Below are positions 41,771 through 54,479 of a stretch of 64,000 nucleotides of DNA, one piece after another. The position numbers were made by a program, and so were the translations under genes. Source of the DNA: Siphonodentalium dalli (taxonomy: Eukaryota; Mollusca; Scaphopoda; Gadilida; Siphonodentaliidae). The notes below the pieces were generated by a model that worked only from the letters and a program-made list of their open reading frames with translations, was not told the DNA's origin and made no database searches. The stretch covers positions 177,398,247 through 177,462,246 of the forward strand of contig CP136064.1 in assembly GCA_032622095.1 (NCBI GenBank), written 5' to 3'. Numbering within the stretch: position 1 is the first letter of the stretch; each line of letters starts with the position of its first letter.

Positions 41771-43655
41771 GTGAATGGAGTCTGAAACTTTTCCCGAATA
41801 TATACTATAGGCGGGGTGAATTGGTTGGTTTGCTTGAGCATCCGTGAATACAAACTTTTTGTCTGTTGTCATTTTTCTTTAAAATATAATCCAACGAAAT
41901 GGTTCAGGGATGTTTGTATGATATATCAGATATGAATTTAACTCTTCCGAGTGAACATGGGTGGTTGCATGAGCCCAGTACACCAGTCAAGCATGTAGAT
42001 TGATAACACTGGATGATGATTCATTAAGAAATGAATGTAATGGGGGTGTATGAGGGACCATAATTATCAATAGATGGAAATTTCATGACTCAAATTCCAA
42101 TAGTTGTACTTATACTTATACATTTAGTTCCTCTCATTGCAAATATATACTAATCAGTTTAAGCGGTTCTTACTAAATGTGCCCCAACGATCACACATTT
42201 ATATTTTTATATAATTTTGTCCTGCCATGTGTAGCAATTGGTAATATAAATGTTTGGAAATATACACCATACTCTTATAATAATCACGATGGTTTGATAA
42301 GACCCAACAATGGAAGATCCTTTGTCACCCATCTAGTACACACACGGCTAGACCAAGTCTTCTCGGCCCACAACAGCTTGGGATATTGGTTGGTTTATGC
42401 TGTTTTGGACCGAGACAGCTGCCGTTTCTCTTCTTTTACGGACTTAACGCCCATAATCGTGGGCGGGAGTTATCTTGCTTGTATGTCTTTGGATTAGATC
42501 AAATTGAAGTTTTGCGCATATGAACATATAGGCGGTAGCCTTAAGTTTCCCAAGCATGATGATATAAAACATTCATGATATCAGAGGTCCGTTAAATGTC
42601 AAAGCAAAATAAACTAAGCATTGTTTTCCAGAGAACTTCGATTTGTCGCGCTATCAGAAAATACATATAAACAATACAGTCTTCCCTCCACTGAATAAAT
42701 GACAACAAAACACCTTTTGCGTACTAGCCACACGGACAGGCTCTAGGTTTATCATGTTCATATTTACAGACAAGACCTGACAACCAACTATTTGACATAA
42801 ATATCCCCAGTTGCGACAGCAGACACGCCGGACAGAAAAAACCGCCGTCTGAATTGTTTTATATTTTGGAAGGCGGAAATATGTGAACCAACCAAATGGG
42901 TGCGAAGTCTGTCTACAGGGAAGGCGGTGGTTCTCGCCTTTTACATAATACCGTATGCCTGTGTTTAGAGAAATGTTCAATACCAGAACTAAAAAAATCA
43001 TACTTAGAAAAAGATTTTCATGATGTAATTAAAAAAACTTTACAAAGAATATAGTGTAAAATATATATCATATTTTAGAAACTTGATGAGCCAAGAGCTA
43101 GAAAGTGACGACTCGCCCTGAACACGTGACCCTCGGAATCAGAAACTCATCTCTGAGAATCAGAAACTCATCTCTGATTGGCCTTCACTGTCACGTGTTC
43201 GATAAACAACTCCAATTTCCCTGCCCATTTATTAACCCGTATCATACAAGACAAATGTTTTTCGCTATACTGCGAAACTCGAAAAACTATTATTAAACGA
43301 TCGTATCACCGCTACACCTTTATCACGGTAAATGATAAATCGTTTTGAAGACAGATTAATCGCGGATGGCAGATTATTAATCCCATGCAAATGTTTACTT
43401 GAATGCCCGGGCTCCACGTGTACATGGAATACGTCTTTTGAACGAACGTCCGTTATTGAAGAGCAACGGGAGGGACTCGGTCGAAAACAGCATCATCCCA
43501 GCCGATATCCCAAGCTGTTGTGGACCGAGAAGACTTGATCTAACGAATTGCTAAGGCTATTGGTTGTTAATATATTAATGTGGATACAACAGAAACTTTA
43601 TTACTTTGCAACCGACCTCAAATTTTTTTTAATGTTGTTCCAATTTCCCCGGCTG
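41771..43655. other. non-coding stretch
   Basis: No gene is supported. At 43117-43205 a pair of CACGTGA/TCACGTG words faces each other (GAACACGTGAC and GTCACGTGTTC) around a direct repeat of TCAGAAACTCATCTCTGA. An octamer ATGCAAAT is present at 43386. Confidence 0.4.
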
Positions 43656-43659
43656 CTAT

Positions 43660-44735
43660 ATATACAACTAGCTGATGTGCCCGACGTTGTCCGGGCTATT
43701 CAAAAACCAAATTTCAAGTCGATAGCTCTACCCAGACCGACGTTGTCCGGGCTATTCAAAAACCAAATTTCAAGTCGATAGCTCCACCCGTTTCCGAGAT
43801 CTGGTATGTAAACCAAATTTTAAGTCGATAGCTCCACCCGTTTCCGAGATCTGGTCTGCGCATGCGCGAAGCTGGCGTCGCACGGACTCGGCGACCCGAT
43901 AAAATTCGTATCCGGGGCAAGATACATTCACATAGCAAATTTCAAGTCGATAGCTCCACCCGTTTCCGAGATCTCGTCTGCGCATGCGCGAAGCTGGCGT
44001 CGCACGGACTCGGCGACCCGATAAAATTCGTATCCGGGGCAAGATACATTCACATAGCAAATTTCAAGTCGATAGCTCCACCCGTTTCCGAGATCTCGTC
44101 TGCGCATGCGCGAAGCGGGCACCGCACGGGCTCGCCAATACGACAACGACGACCGCCTGGTCAAACTACACAAACGTACCCAGTTTCGTCCCGATCGGTC
44201 GACCCGTTTCCGATATCTCTTCTGCGCATGCGCTGCACGGGCGTCCGGGCTGCTATTTAAAAACCAAATTTCAAGTCGATAGCTCTACCCGTTTCCGAGA
44301 TCTGGTCTGCGCATGCGCGAAGCTGGCGTCGCACGGGCTCGGCGACCCGATAAAATTCGTATCCGGGGCAAGATACATTCACATACCAAATTTCAAGTCG
44401 ATAGCTCCACCCGTTTCCGAGATCTCGTCTGCGCATGCGCGAAGCTGGCGTCGCACGGGCTCGGCGACCCGATAAAATTCGTATCCGGGGCAAGATACAT
44501 TCACATACCAAATTTCAAGTCGATAGCTCCACCCGTTTCCGAGATCTCGTCTGCGCATGCGCGAAGCGGGCGCCGCACGGGCATGCCAATACGACAACGT
44601 TCACCGCCTGGTCAAACTACACACACGTACCAAGTTTCGTCCCGATCGGTCGAGAATCGTAGATTTGTATTAATGACAAACATACAGACAAACATACAGA
44701 CAGACAGACAGACAGAGGTCTTCAAAATATATATG
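43660..44735 (+). repeat. tandem array with an ACAGACAG tail
   Basis: Units contain AAATTTCAAGTCGATAGCTC, CACCCGTTTCCGAGATCT, TGCGCATGCGCGAAGC and GATAAAATTCGTATCCGGGG. The full unit is 122 bp (for example starts at 43862 and 43984, then 44313 and 44435), interspersed with shorter or variant units that have a CCAATACGACAACG phrase. The left edge is ACTAGCTGATGTGCCCGACG. The right end is a CCCGATCGGTCGAGAATC phrase followed by ACATACAGACAAACATACAG and further ACAG repeats. The overall plan (AACTAGCTGA start, ACAGACAG end) resembles a widely dispersed invertebrate repeat, but I cannot assign its class. Confidence 0.8.
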
Positions 44736-44919
44736 AGATAAAAGATGATCTGATATACCTTACTCGTATTTAAATTAGCACAGTACTATTTTTCGCGCAC
44801 CAATTGGCATGGTGATAGCACGGGTTGGTGGAAAGGGTACACACATACTACGGTGTTCATCCATTAATTTTTACCAGATTTACGGCGCTTGAATGACTTA
44901 GAAATGTGTGAATTGAGGA

Positions 44920-45075
44920 TTCGGGGGTATACTGCGGAGACCTTCGTCCGTCCGTCCTTCATAGTGAAGGTTTTGTAGTGTTTTGTCCGCAATTGTTTTT
45001 CAGAGAAATGACCCAGGATTTGTTTTGTCCGCACTTTTTTCCAGAGTTATGGCCCTTTGCCATAGTTATGACCCG
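44920..45075 (+). repeat. GTCCGTCC repeat with TTATGGCCCTTTG phrase
   Basis: CCTTCGTCCGTCCGTCCTTC is followed by two GTTTTGTCCGCA(A/C)TT phrases and a GAGTTATGGCCCTTTGCC phrase. This combination is common in bivalve and other molluscan repeats. It is related in style to 1680-1740 and 52745-53060. Confidence 0.5.
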
Positions 45076-45920
45076 GGGTTAAACTGTTAATCCACTATTA
45101 CTTCATGTTCTCTCTAAATTAGTTAGCTAATATTGAGCGTATAGTCGGGGGCATTTGGCCCGCGATTGGCGTTGCCCTTGTTTTATACCAATGGGAATTC
45201 ACACCAATATAAAACGCTTCTTAGTGATAGTTATGAAACATAATTTGCCCTCGATACCAAGTGTCAACTTTGATTATGGGTGTGTGTCATGACATTACCC
45301 AACGGACTTCAATGTATGAAAAGATTAATGTTTGCGACTCCAATTATAAACTAGAGGTCTGGTTCCATGAAATCAGACACACTTCCGTAATATCCATTCA
45401 ACAGGTGTACTGTGTGTGTAGGATAGTTTCTGTGGGGCACCGTTCTTCCATTTATTACCTATTTTGTGATATAAATAATTCATTTTGTGATATTCTATGG
45501 CATAGCGCATTTCAGATATAACCAGGTTAGGACGAACTATGACAGCTAGGTCTTGCCAGTTAGTCTAGGCAAATATGGACATAGGTGTCGCCTCGAAATG
45601 GAATTTATGAGACCTACATTTTTGTTTAGCATGAACACATAACTTTCGGGATCCATATGTTGGATTTGTCTGATAGACGGAATTTTTTCTCACCACGTGG
45701 TTTTATTGGTTTTATATGTCATTTTGTAATAAAGCCGACATATCTGACAGAGTATATTCACACCATTCGAGAAGAAATATTCGTCCAATTTTGATATCTG
45801 GGAATGGTGCGGTAACCAGAGTAAGGTAAATACATGTAATCGTTGAATCTCGTAAAGACAGTAAAGACGTGAGAAGAATATGACGATTCACGCAAAGCGT
45901 TGTCTTTCGTTCAGGCAATT
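45076..45920. other. non-coding stretch
   Basis: I see no gene, RNA or clear repeat here. The open frames are short and have no recognisable motif. Confidence 0.4.
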
Positions 45921-45924
45921 CTTC

Positions 45925-46482
45925 AAGGATTGTCCACTTATAAATGGACAATCGGTACCTAAAATGGTCATTAATAAATGGACAATACAACCACGCGTGG
46001 CACGCGAGCTTGGGATTGTCCACTAAATGAAGACATGTTTTGCTAATCCTGCATGTTAGCTTCATATTTAATATGAAGGGCAATAACTCTATAAATAATA
46101 TTAATTTGCTAAATAACGGTGATTTGTATGAGAAGAGTTGTTGACGAAATAACGGAAATATTCGAAGAAGTGTTTTTAAAGAACGTACCCCAAACCTCAC
46201 CCAAGCCCACCCACCCAAGGGAAGAATTTGACTTATATTTCACAAAAGTTTATCTGTTGTGGTGTTGCAAATTTCTCACACAAATCTCCGTCATTTAGTA
46301 AACGTACATTCTTTATAGAGTTATTACCCTTCAGATTTAATATGAAGCTAACATGCACGATTATCTATATACGTCGTGATTTAGTGGACAATCCCAAGCT
46401 CGCGTGCCACGCGTGGTCGGATTGTCCATTTATTAACGACCATTTTAGGTACCGATTGTCCATTTATAAGTGGACAATCTTA
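45925..46482. mobile_element. foldback MITE with terminal hairpins
   Basis: Arms at about 45935-46150 and 46258-46478 are inverted copies. Shared words are CGCGTGGCACGCGAGCTTGG mirrored by CCAAGCTCGCGTGCCACGCG, GGTACC...AATGGTC, and AATATGAAGGGCAATAACTC. Each outer end is itself a hairpin: GATTGTCCA(C/T)TTATAA(A/G)TGGACAATC at both termini. The central 100 bases are unique. No gene is present; the matching open frames on the two strands are by-products of the inverted repeat. Confidence 0.8.
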
Positions 46483-47690
46483 TGCGCATTAGGTGCTTTC
46501 TTTTCTTATAAAACAAAAAGTAAGACGCTTATGCCTATTTTATACCACAGGAAACTTCTATCAATTCGCTACGTTCTCATATATCACTTTTCGCTGTTGG
46601 CCGCATTATTTTTTATCAAAGGCAGAAAAATCAACCCTCCCCCGACAGATAAGAGGCGTCAGTTTGTGGTATAATGCACACATAACGTACGACTATGTGC
46701 CAAATTGCGTAATTAACACATCTTCTTTGCGTTATTGGACACTATTCAATGAAAGCAGCGATGGTGATTTAGGGTTTGGAAGAATTCACTCTTTGTTATC
46801 ACGGCCGTCTTCTTTTTGTCGAAGATATTGGCTCCAATCGACAACAATGGTACATTGTATACATAACATATTAATAGAGGCACTGACTCAGAATAAGTAC
46901 CATTGCTTCAAAATTGCTATCGAAATGGGCATGCATTTATCGGAATGGCACATTGAGATGTTCCTAATCTCACACCAATCGAGTCGGAAGTGGGAACCCG
47001 CGCCAACATCGTCTGGCCCAGACTTCGATGATGATATCCACGACTTATCCACCTCATATGTACTCATATTTGGTAGCACGTGGAATAATATTCATTGAGA
47101 AAGACGGAAATTCTACTGTCGGGTTTAAGTAATTTCATATTGATTATGTCAAAGGTGACTGGCAAAAATAACAATCAGGCATTCAATGTATTACTCGGTT
47201 ATTTGTTTTAAACAATCCTGTTCATCTGCAAATACCTCGCTCAAATTGCCCCCGATTTCATGGACACTAATTACTTGAGCACGAATGCTCATGGATGCAA
47301 TATTCGTCAATCCTGGGTACCATTATGGTAGAAATTTTAAATATAATGGCGCATCATTATGTCCCGGAGTAACATGATGCAATTAATATAATACTTTGGG
47401 TTGTATGAGACATTACATGGAGGCGATGATTGGCGATTAAGTGAAACATGACATATTTCACCATTTATTCCGACCACCGTATTGGTAGCCATCTTGGGGT
47501 TTGTACGCCAGTTTGTAATCCAAAAACGACATTGAATTATCGTACACACCAAATATCTCCACCACTCTACATTCTGCGCTCTATGGCTTTCGAGAAGATG
47601 ACAAAACTGTCTTTAGATGATTATCGTAAATCATGACAGGTGCAATAATGATCGTATATAGATAGCCATGTCGATTTCACTCAGACGTAT
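46483..47690. other. stretch without a supported gene
   Basis: A 201-codon plus-strand frame (46493-47098) overlaps the right end of the foldback. It has no recognisable domain and a composition like the surrounding DNA, so I do not call it a gene. Nothing else is evident. Confidence 0.35.
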
Positions 47691-48062
47691 TAAAGTGATG
47701 TGAAATACTCCGGTAAGGTGATCAAATAGAAATGAAGAACAATATTGCTTAAAGTAGTTATTTTAACAAATTTTATATCTAAATTGTAAACACACACCGT
47801 CAATCTTATATATTAATTAATTCAGTGACTGTCGATGACTAAATAATTTTCGTTAGTTTATCGCCGATAGATGCGTCCCGAATCGAGTAGTAAATATTTA
47901 CAATTGAGCGTAATTCAGACGACGTTTTCTATGGAGTGGTACGGTTGATTTGCTTCAGATTTTTCTGCGATGTTAGTAGAATGCTACATTCCTCCAGTTG
48001 GCATAGCACCTGAATACTAACTTATTAGTTTCAAGCACCCGAATAAGTACATAATATGTCTT
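47691..48062 (+). repeat. dispersed repeat, copy 2 (pair with 8888-9272)
   Basis: The same order of words as 8888-9272 is seen from TAAAGTGATGTGAAA to ATAATATGTCTT, with moderate divergence and small indels. Confidence 0.75.
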
Positions 48063-48616
48063 GAACGCTGCTCGCGCGGGTAAAGATTTGTTTTTCCAGG
48101 ACCAGTAGCTATATACCGATATAATCTATGCACGATAATCAAGATATCGCATCAGATTTCTCCCCAGATGTACTGTTACGAACTTACTGAAATATGACAA
48201 AGATAGATATAAAACAAACAAAATCAGAATGAGTCTCTCTTGGGTTGACAATGTCATATTCAAGTTTGATATTCATTAGTGCTCCGGCAGCTCGACGGGA
48301 CAGACGTGATTTGCGCTCGCTGAGCTAATCCGTTGAGTGACCGTGATTGTTTTGCCAGACCTGGCTGGACACAATGGAGACATCTATAATCCCCTGCCAG
48401 GCACTGCATGCCCTGAGCGGCAGAGTTTGGAGTTTGGGTTTGGGAAGATCCCCCCGGGAAGATTTGAAAGGGCTGTAAGCCCTCTCCTACAACCCACGGT
48501 TGAGTGATATAGTGCCGCTGAAGAGCGTTTGTTGAGTTTGGTTGTGAGTGTTTTCTAGTCATTTGATGCTTGCTTGTGGAGTATGGGTTACATGCCACCC
48601 TAGCAGGAAGCAAAGC

Positions 48617-51225
48617 CCCCCCCCCTCATTCCAAAAGCGGACCAACGAGAAGACTTACCTTAATTGTAATATGAGTTCTGTTTGTTTAGCTTAGTTAATA
48701 TCTTTTATTTAGTGGTTTGTTGTGAACTAGTACGGCCACCAAAAGGGTATCTATGCCGCCCGAGGACATTCATCAGCGCCCAAGGAGCCATCTAGGGCCG
48801 GAGCCCGCTACCCTACGTTTTAATAGTATGTTAGTCTTGTTAGACGGTCGATATTGCGGATATTGCATACATGGGTTAGTACATACACAATAGGTTGTTT
48901 AAGCTGAGTATTACCAGTGGGTTTTATTGAAGGCTTGCTTAACTGCAGAGAGGGCGTGGCCAATTCACTGTGATATCATGTCGATGAGCAGTACGTCTCA
49001 TCGAGCCTTGTTGAAACATAATTCATAATTACCTGTCCTCCTGGTGGGGCTGACTCAATAATGTGATGTCTACTTGTATACTTGTATACTTACTTTCCTT
49101 GTGATTGAACTGTGTTAGTAACTTGATCGACCTAGCGTTTTTATGAGTTTTATGAGATAAGTCTATTTATTTATGTTGATTGGGAAGTGTTCGTTGAATT
49201 GGGGAAGTGATGGCATGACCATTGAGGGGTTTATTCCGGTGAACCAGAACCAACTTCGCCTCGCCGGCCAGCTGCTTTTGTTTTGTCTTTGGTGTGTAAT
49301 GTTTTCCTAAGTTCTAGTTCGTCGACTAAAGTACTGCCTTGTAGTCTTATAAGACTGTTTGCGGCTATATAGTACTTGTAATCTGACGCGGATAGTTGGT
49401 ATATCGGCTGTATCATGTAACGTTCTGATGGGGGTACGTATGTTTTCCTGAAGGGCCATTCTTAATGTTTTATTCTGTATAATTTGGAGTTTGTTGAGTG
49501 TGGATTTGGGAAGGTCGGCTATTATTATGGCCCCATATTCCATAATTGGTCGTATAAATTGCTTATAAAGTTTAATCAGGGTTTCTGGATTGAGTCCCCA
49601 TGAGGTGCCCCTGAGCATCCTTAATAGCCCAATTCTTTGGGAGGCCCTGGTCGAAATGTTATTAATATGGGGGTGAAAAGATCATCTGTTGTCGAGGGTT
49701 ATGCCCAATAGAGTTGCTTCCTGGGTTTGTTCGAAAGTTTCCCCAAAGATGGATAAGTTTAGTTTGCTTTTAGTATGTTTTCTACTAAATACAATTAACT
49801 GAGTTTTTTTGGTGTTAAGTTTGATGCGCCATTTGGAACACCATACTTCCAGGTCATTAAGTTGTTTTTGTAATCTTAATTCCAACATTTTGGGGTTCCT
49901 CCCGGTGGTCCAAAGGCCCAGATCGTCGGCAAATTGTGATATTTGTATGTTATGAAGTGGATTGTGGGGGATGTCATTGATGTATATTAGAAAAAGTAGC
50001 GGGCTTGGGACCGACCCTTGAGGAGTACCTGCTTTGAGATCAACATTGTCTGAGATTTCGTCACCCACCCTAACTTTGATAGATCTTTGCATGAGAAATG
50101 ATGATATGAGTCGTAACATTTTGGTGGTTGTTTTCAGTTTGTAGCGAAGGCCATGGTGCCACACGGAGTCAAAGGCCTTTTCTACATCCAAGAAAATGGC
50201 GGCCCACTCCCAATCACGACCCAATGCTGTGCGCATATCTTCAACTATTCTGTAGATATGTTCGGTTCCATCTTTGCCTTTACGATATGCACGTTGAAAT
50301 TTATTTTAAGTGAAATAAGTGAGATAATAATCTAGTGCTGATGATTCTTTCAAAAAGTTTACCCATACACTGAAGTAGGCTGATTGGTCTAAAGTTGGTA
50401 GCTATTTTGTGATCTTTGCCCGGTTTTGGAATCATCACCCCAATAGCGGATTTCCAGGTTTTAGGGAAGTATCCGTGCTGTAGACATTTATTATATATTA
50501 GTTCTAACCTATCGAACAGTGATTTGGGGCCTTGTTTGATTATGCCGAAAGTTAATTCGTCGTCCCTGGGGCTTTGTTTGGTTTTGCACGCTTGAGGCAG
50601 TCTTGAATTTCTAGGGAGGTGATGGGAGTTGCTAGTATATGCTTGTCGTCTGCCTCTGGGATGGGGTATTTTAAAGAACCGTATGTTTGTTTATTTTGTC
50701 TTACATGTTCAATTACTTTTTTCCTGAATTTTTCATCAAATTGGTCCCCCTGGTGGGTTTTGTGGATGTTTTTTGGCTTTGTCTTTGTTGTTTGTGAATG
50801 ATTCGTCGGCCTCGTTTTTGAGCGGTTTGTCGTTATTATTGGAGGTGGCTTGGCTAGTTAGAATTTTGAATGTTTTCCAGAATTTCCCATCAAGTTGTCT
50901 TTCCCCAAGCTCGGTTGTTACCCTTTCCCAGGATTCCCTTTTTTCCCGTTTAACTGCTTTATTTACTTGTCTAGTTTGGTTATTATACATGGTTCTGTAC
51001 TCTGTGTCTTTGGGGTGCTTTTGCATTAATCTGCATGTTTTACGTTTGAGGTGAAGTAAATCTAATGTTTCCCTTGATACCCTCCAAGTGTTTTGTTTAA
51101 TTTTCTTTTTTGGGCATGCTATGTCTATGGCATCCCTGAGCGGATTCCAGTCGGCCCATTTTATTTGATGGTCACTGCATTCGGGTCGACTGAATGTGAT
51201 TTTGGACTACCAAATCGCTCCAGCA
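48617..51225 (-). pseudogene. decayed Jockey-type LINE, minus strand
   Basis: Read on the minus strand, the remains of a LINE ORF2 appear in order. The end of the endonuclease (SRPECSDH, about 51190) comes first, followed by a linker and RT N-terminus (51140-50736). RT motifs are MIPKPGKDHKIATNFRPISL (about 50440) and MGKLFERIISTRLL (about 50370). A frame break follows, then AYRKGKDGTEHIYRIVEDMR (about 50290-50225), IFLDVEKAFDSVWHHGL (about 50180), TPQGSVPSPLLFLIYINDIP (about 50030-49965) and QFADDLGLW (about 49945-49915). The tail with SRASQRIGLLR-type and EYGAIIIADLP segments ends at 49231. A 3' UTR may reach a poly-C/G run near 48617. Several frameshifts make it inactive. The FADD box and PQGSVLSPLLF-type motif fit the Jockey clade. 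Confidence 0.75.
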
Positions 51226-51690
51226 GAACCCTCTGCCACCCGCGGCTTGTCGGGTCGACCGGAATCAACCGGTTCTGGGCTTAAAAGAACAACACCACCG
51301 GGAAGAAGAAAACCAAGACGCAGCAGAGAAGCCTACAGGAGAGCCAAGTGGAAATATGGAGCTGAGAGACGCCAAGCCCCCCACACACTTGGCCATGGGG
51401 CAGGAACATCAGCCTACCATCGACGATGTCACCAAGCGGAAACAGGGATGCCGATGTCACCCCGGATGTCCCTGCCGCCGTCTTCGTGGCCAGCGGACAA
51501 AGGGAGGCCGTCGTCACTCCGGTCACCCATATCGTCGTCTTCGATGATGAGATGGACACACTACCACCAAGGACACCCGAATACCACCACAACTCTGTGT
51601 CATCCATCTCCACAAGCACCAACAACAACACCATACATCAGTTTCGCGCGTCAATGCGTCTGGGAGATACAAATGTTTGCAATTAGGGGG
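51196..51690 (+). pseudogene. third copy of the ORF1-like basic gene
   Basis: A Lys/Arg-rich patch (RKPRRSREAYRRAKWKYG, about 51303-51356) matches the RRDAARRAKWKK patch of the palindromic element. In a second frame, SGNRDADVTPDVPAAVF (about 51432) and LPPRTPEYH match the sister genes at 33560-33700. The gene is broken by at least one frameshift. It starts head-to-head with the minus-strand LINE. Confidence 0.5.
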
Positions 51691-51699
51691 TGAAAATGT

Positions 51700-52740
51700 T
51701 GCGGTGCAGATCTAGTGTGTGGAGGGAGAATTTGGTGGAACAAAAGGCGACTCGTATGAATTATTACATACCTTGATCGATTGTATACGTGGTTTGACGT
51801 GAAATGGCCAAGGCGTACTGATATGGGAGAACTGGCAGTTTGGCGACTGTGAAATGTGATATCCACAACTTGGCACTGGGTGGAGTTAAGTACTATGGGA
51901 TATAAAATTAAAAGAAATTCGAAAACAAATATATATAAATAATAAACAACATTTAGATGTGTGCCTACCTGCTAAACAAGCTAGATAAAACACCGCAAAT
52001 GATACTTTTGACACCCGAACCAACATTCGTATCCCAATTTTAAGACTTTGAAATTTCATGTTTCTTCAGTTTCAATGTAAACATGTGTCACAAATTGGCC
52101 CAATAAAACATCTCATGGATATCTTACAATCAGACCGGATGGCAGGCAGGTATGAAAACAGGGATTATCTTGATTATATTAGTCTCTCTGACATAGACAA
52201 CCGACCACCCCTGATTGGATTAGTGACAAGGAAAGCATGCATGTCCACTAGATGTAATCTCTTTACAACAATATGATACACACATGTGACCATGACCCTC
52301 TTACTGGGCTGACTCTTTTCAATCACCGTTGATACATTTCAAAATCGAGATTCAATATTCCTTAAATTACAATGGTAATTTACTATTGTAAACTTTGTCG
52401 ATCGATTCATTCCGATGAGCTACAATGTACCAAATTTGGAACTTAATTGCACGTAAACGACACGTATTTTCGATTTCATGTCTAGATTTACGGCATATAT
52501 ACATATCACGTAAATTTCCAAAAAATAGACGACAAATCCCGCCACCAGATCTGGGTGTAAAGCCCATTATAAGAATGGTATCCAGGCACTCTCGGACGTA
52601 AACCAGCATCTCGCTTTCCCAATATCCTAGTTGTTTTACATACGAGCAGACTTGTGCTGATCGACAAGTATCCGCTGGTCGTCGGTATAGATATTAGCCA
52701 TATTTTGAAGTTTTCCGTTTTACAATAAACCTCTCCATCA
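51700..52740. other. non-coding stretch
   Basis: No gene, RNA or repeat is recognised. Confidence 0.4.
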
Positions 52741-52744
52741 CCAT

Positions 52745-53300
52745 GCTTAATTATCCCCCGCCAAATTTAAAATGTGCGTGGGATATAGGAATGGGTTCCG
52801 CCCGTCCGTCCGTCCATCCGTACCAACGATTTGCTACTTGTGTGTCTACACAACTAAGTGGCTGGAGACCTATGTGCATGACTACTTCTTTTTACGTGGC
52901 TTCAAAAAGGGTTCTCACGAAATGCTACTTGTGTGGCTGCAAGTCAAGTGTCAATGTATTCTGTGACTTAAGGTTGGCGCATGTGAAGTAGTCAGCAGAT
53001 TGTATTTTGTCAACCCTTCATTCACAATCTAGAGAGTTCATGAAGAAATAAAGCGTGATTTATATTTGTAAATAAGGTTGCTAATATGGCTAGCCACTTG
53101 AGCAATTTTGTGAGCAATTGGGTGTCCATAGAACACTGGTTGGACATCCATTTTGATGGGCAAATTGTTTCCATTTTTTAAAGGACTACTCAACCAACTT
53201 GGATCACATTTCAGGTGCTCAATGAGGTTGCTAATGACGTCAGTCCGTCCGTCCCGAATTTGTAACAGTCATAACTTGAACAAATGTCAACGGATTTAAA
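52745..53300 (+). repeat. CCCCCGCCAAATTT / GTCCGTCC-type repeat
   Basis: TTATCCCCCGCCAAATTTAA and GGGATATAGGAATGGGTTCC plus a CCGTCCGTCCGTCCATCCG run parallel the TGTCCCCCGAAAAATTTATT...GGGGGACTATAGAAACGGGG plan of the 945-bp repeat family. A second GTCAGTCCGTCCGTCCCGAA phrase occurs at about 53240, followed by CATAACTTGAACAAATG. Tandem TGCTACTTGTGTG(T/G)CT words lie at 52835 and 52923. Confidence 0.5.
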
Positions 53301-54425
53301 AGATTTTTGGTATATGAGTTCACCTGACCATTACCTAGAATGAGTTCTAGAAAACATGTCGGCACCTCAACAAAAACAACATGTACACCGGATAAGTTGA
53401 TAATATAATGGTTTAGAGCTTCCGCTTTCTAATGGTATATAAAATGACATACATTTCATATAATGTGATATGGGGGTTCGGAAATTAAGTGGGCCTTCAA
53501 AGATAATGTTTTGGTGTTAATTTCCCACGATTTTAACTATTCAGCTTCATGTTCCGCCTGGTCGTCAAATTTGAAAGCAGTACGGTTGCTATGGAAACGG
53601 CGTGTAAACAATGCAAACACATTTTGAGAACCAAATATACTTTGTGGAGCAGTAGAGACTTCGACTTGCGTCATGTCGCTGAGCACCAAGAGGTATTGTA
53701 TACTATATCAGAATGATCGCCTCTGTTCAGGTATTTGGGGGGGGGGATATATGAGAACGGTGTTAACCATAAATACAACACAAAAGCTGTCAGATGCTAA
53801 GATTTGGGGGGGGGGGGCACTTTATTTTTTGTAAATAAAATTAGTGAAAGTTAGAATCCGTTCACCATATTTGTGGTTGGTAACTCACCTGAACGGCTGA
53901 GTGTGGCCATGTTCATGAGCTCATGGTCCACTTCTGTCCCACAACTCTTCCAAGACGGGTGGTTGAGTTGATCCGACTCAATCAATCGGCTAGTCAAGCG
54001 TCAACACAGTGTTTCAGATTAAATTCCTGTACCTGTATTGTTTTTCTTGTTTGAAGTTTTGTGATTTCTGTCGTCTCATGTTGCAAGTCACAAGAACAAA
54101 GACAATATATGTACACTGTGTTCAACCCAGGCCATGAACACATTAATCGGTCACAACCAAACCAGTCTTCAAACTGCCTCGGTACACACCCGGGAATGGA
54201 TCTTCCATATCCCACGTGGGACTATGAATCTAAAGTACAGAGAATTAAGGCCGAGATTCCAAAAAAAAAATCTTGGATCACGACTGCCAGCTGGACGTCA
54301 CATATTTTCTGCGAGTAAATCCACAAGGAAATGCATTATGCCAGCGCACTCAGATGGAGAGTGAGACGAATATAGTCACTAACAACTCAAATTAAAGAAG
54401 CAGATCTAGCTTCTGTTCCAGAACC
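53301..54425. other. non-coding stretch with two poly-G runs
   Basis: Poly-G runs at about 53739-53748 and 53806-53818 are the only clear structure. Open frames of up to 85 codons near 54061-54364 have no motif. Confidence 0.35.
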
Positions 54426-54429
54426 CATA

Positions 54430-54478
54430 TAGATCACTGGTCATGGACACATATCGATCACTGGTCATGGACACATAT
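54430..54478 (+). repeat. short tandem repeat
   Basis: GATCACTGGTCATGGACACATAT occurs twice in succession (about 28-bp spacing). Confidence 0.7.
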
Positions 54479-54479
54479 A

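Noticed and set aside
43332-43538. 68-codon open frame near an octamer motif as a small gene
   Set aside because: There is no conserved motif or supporting signals, and the length is within chance expectation.
46493-47098. 201-codon open frame as a gene
   Set aside because: It overlaps a foldback end and has no motif, composition matches surrounding AT-rich DNA, and it has no splice or promoter support.
48260-48613. 117-codon minus-strand frame as a gene
   Set aside because: It lies in what is probably the 3' untranslated part of a decayed LINE and has no recognisable domain.
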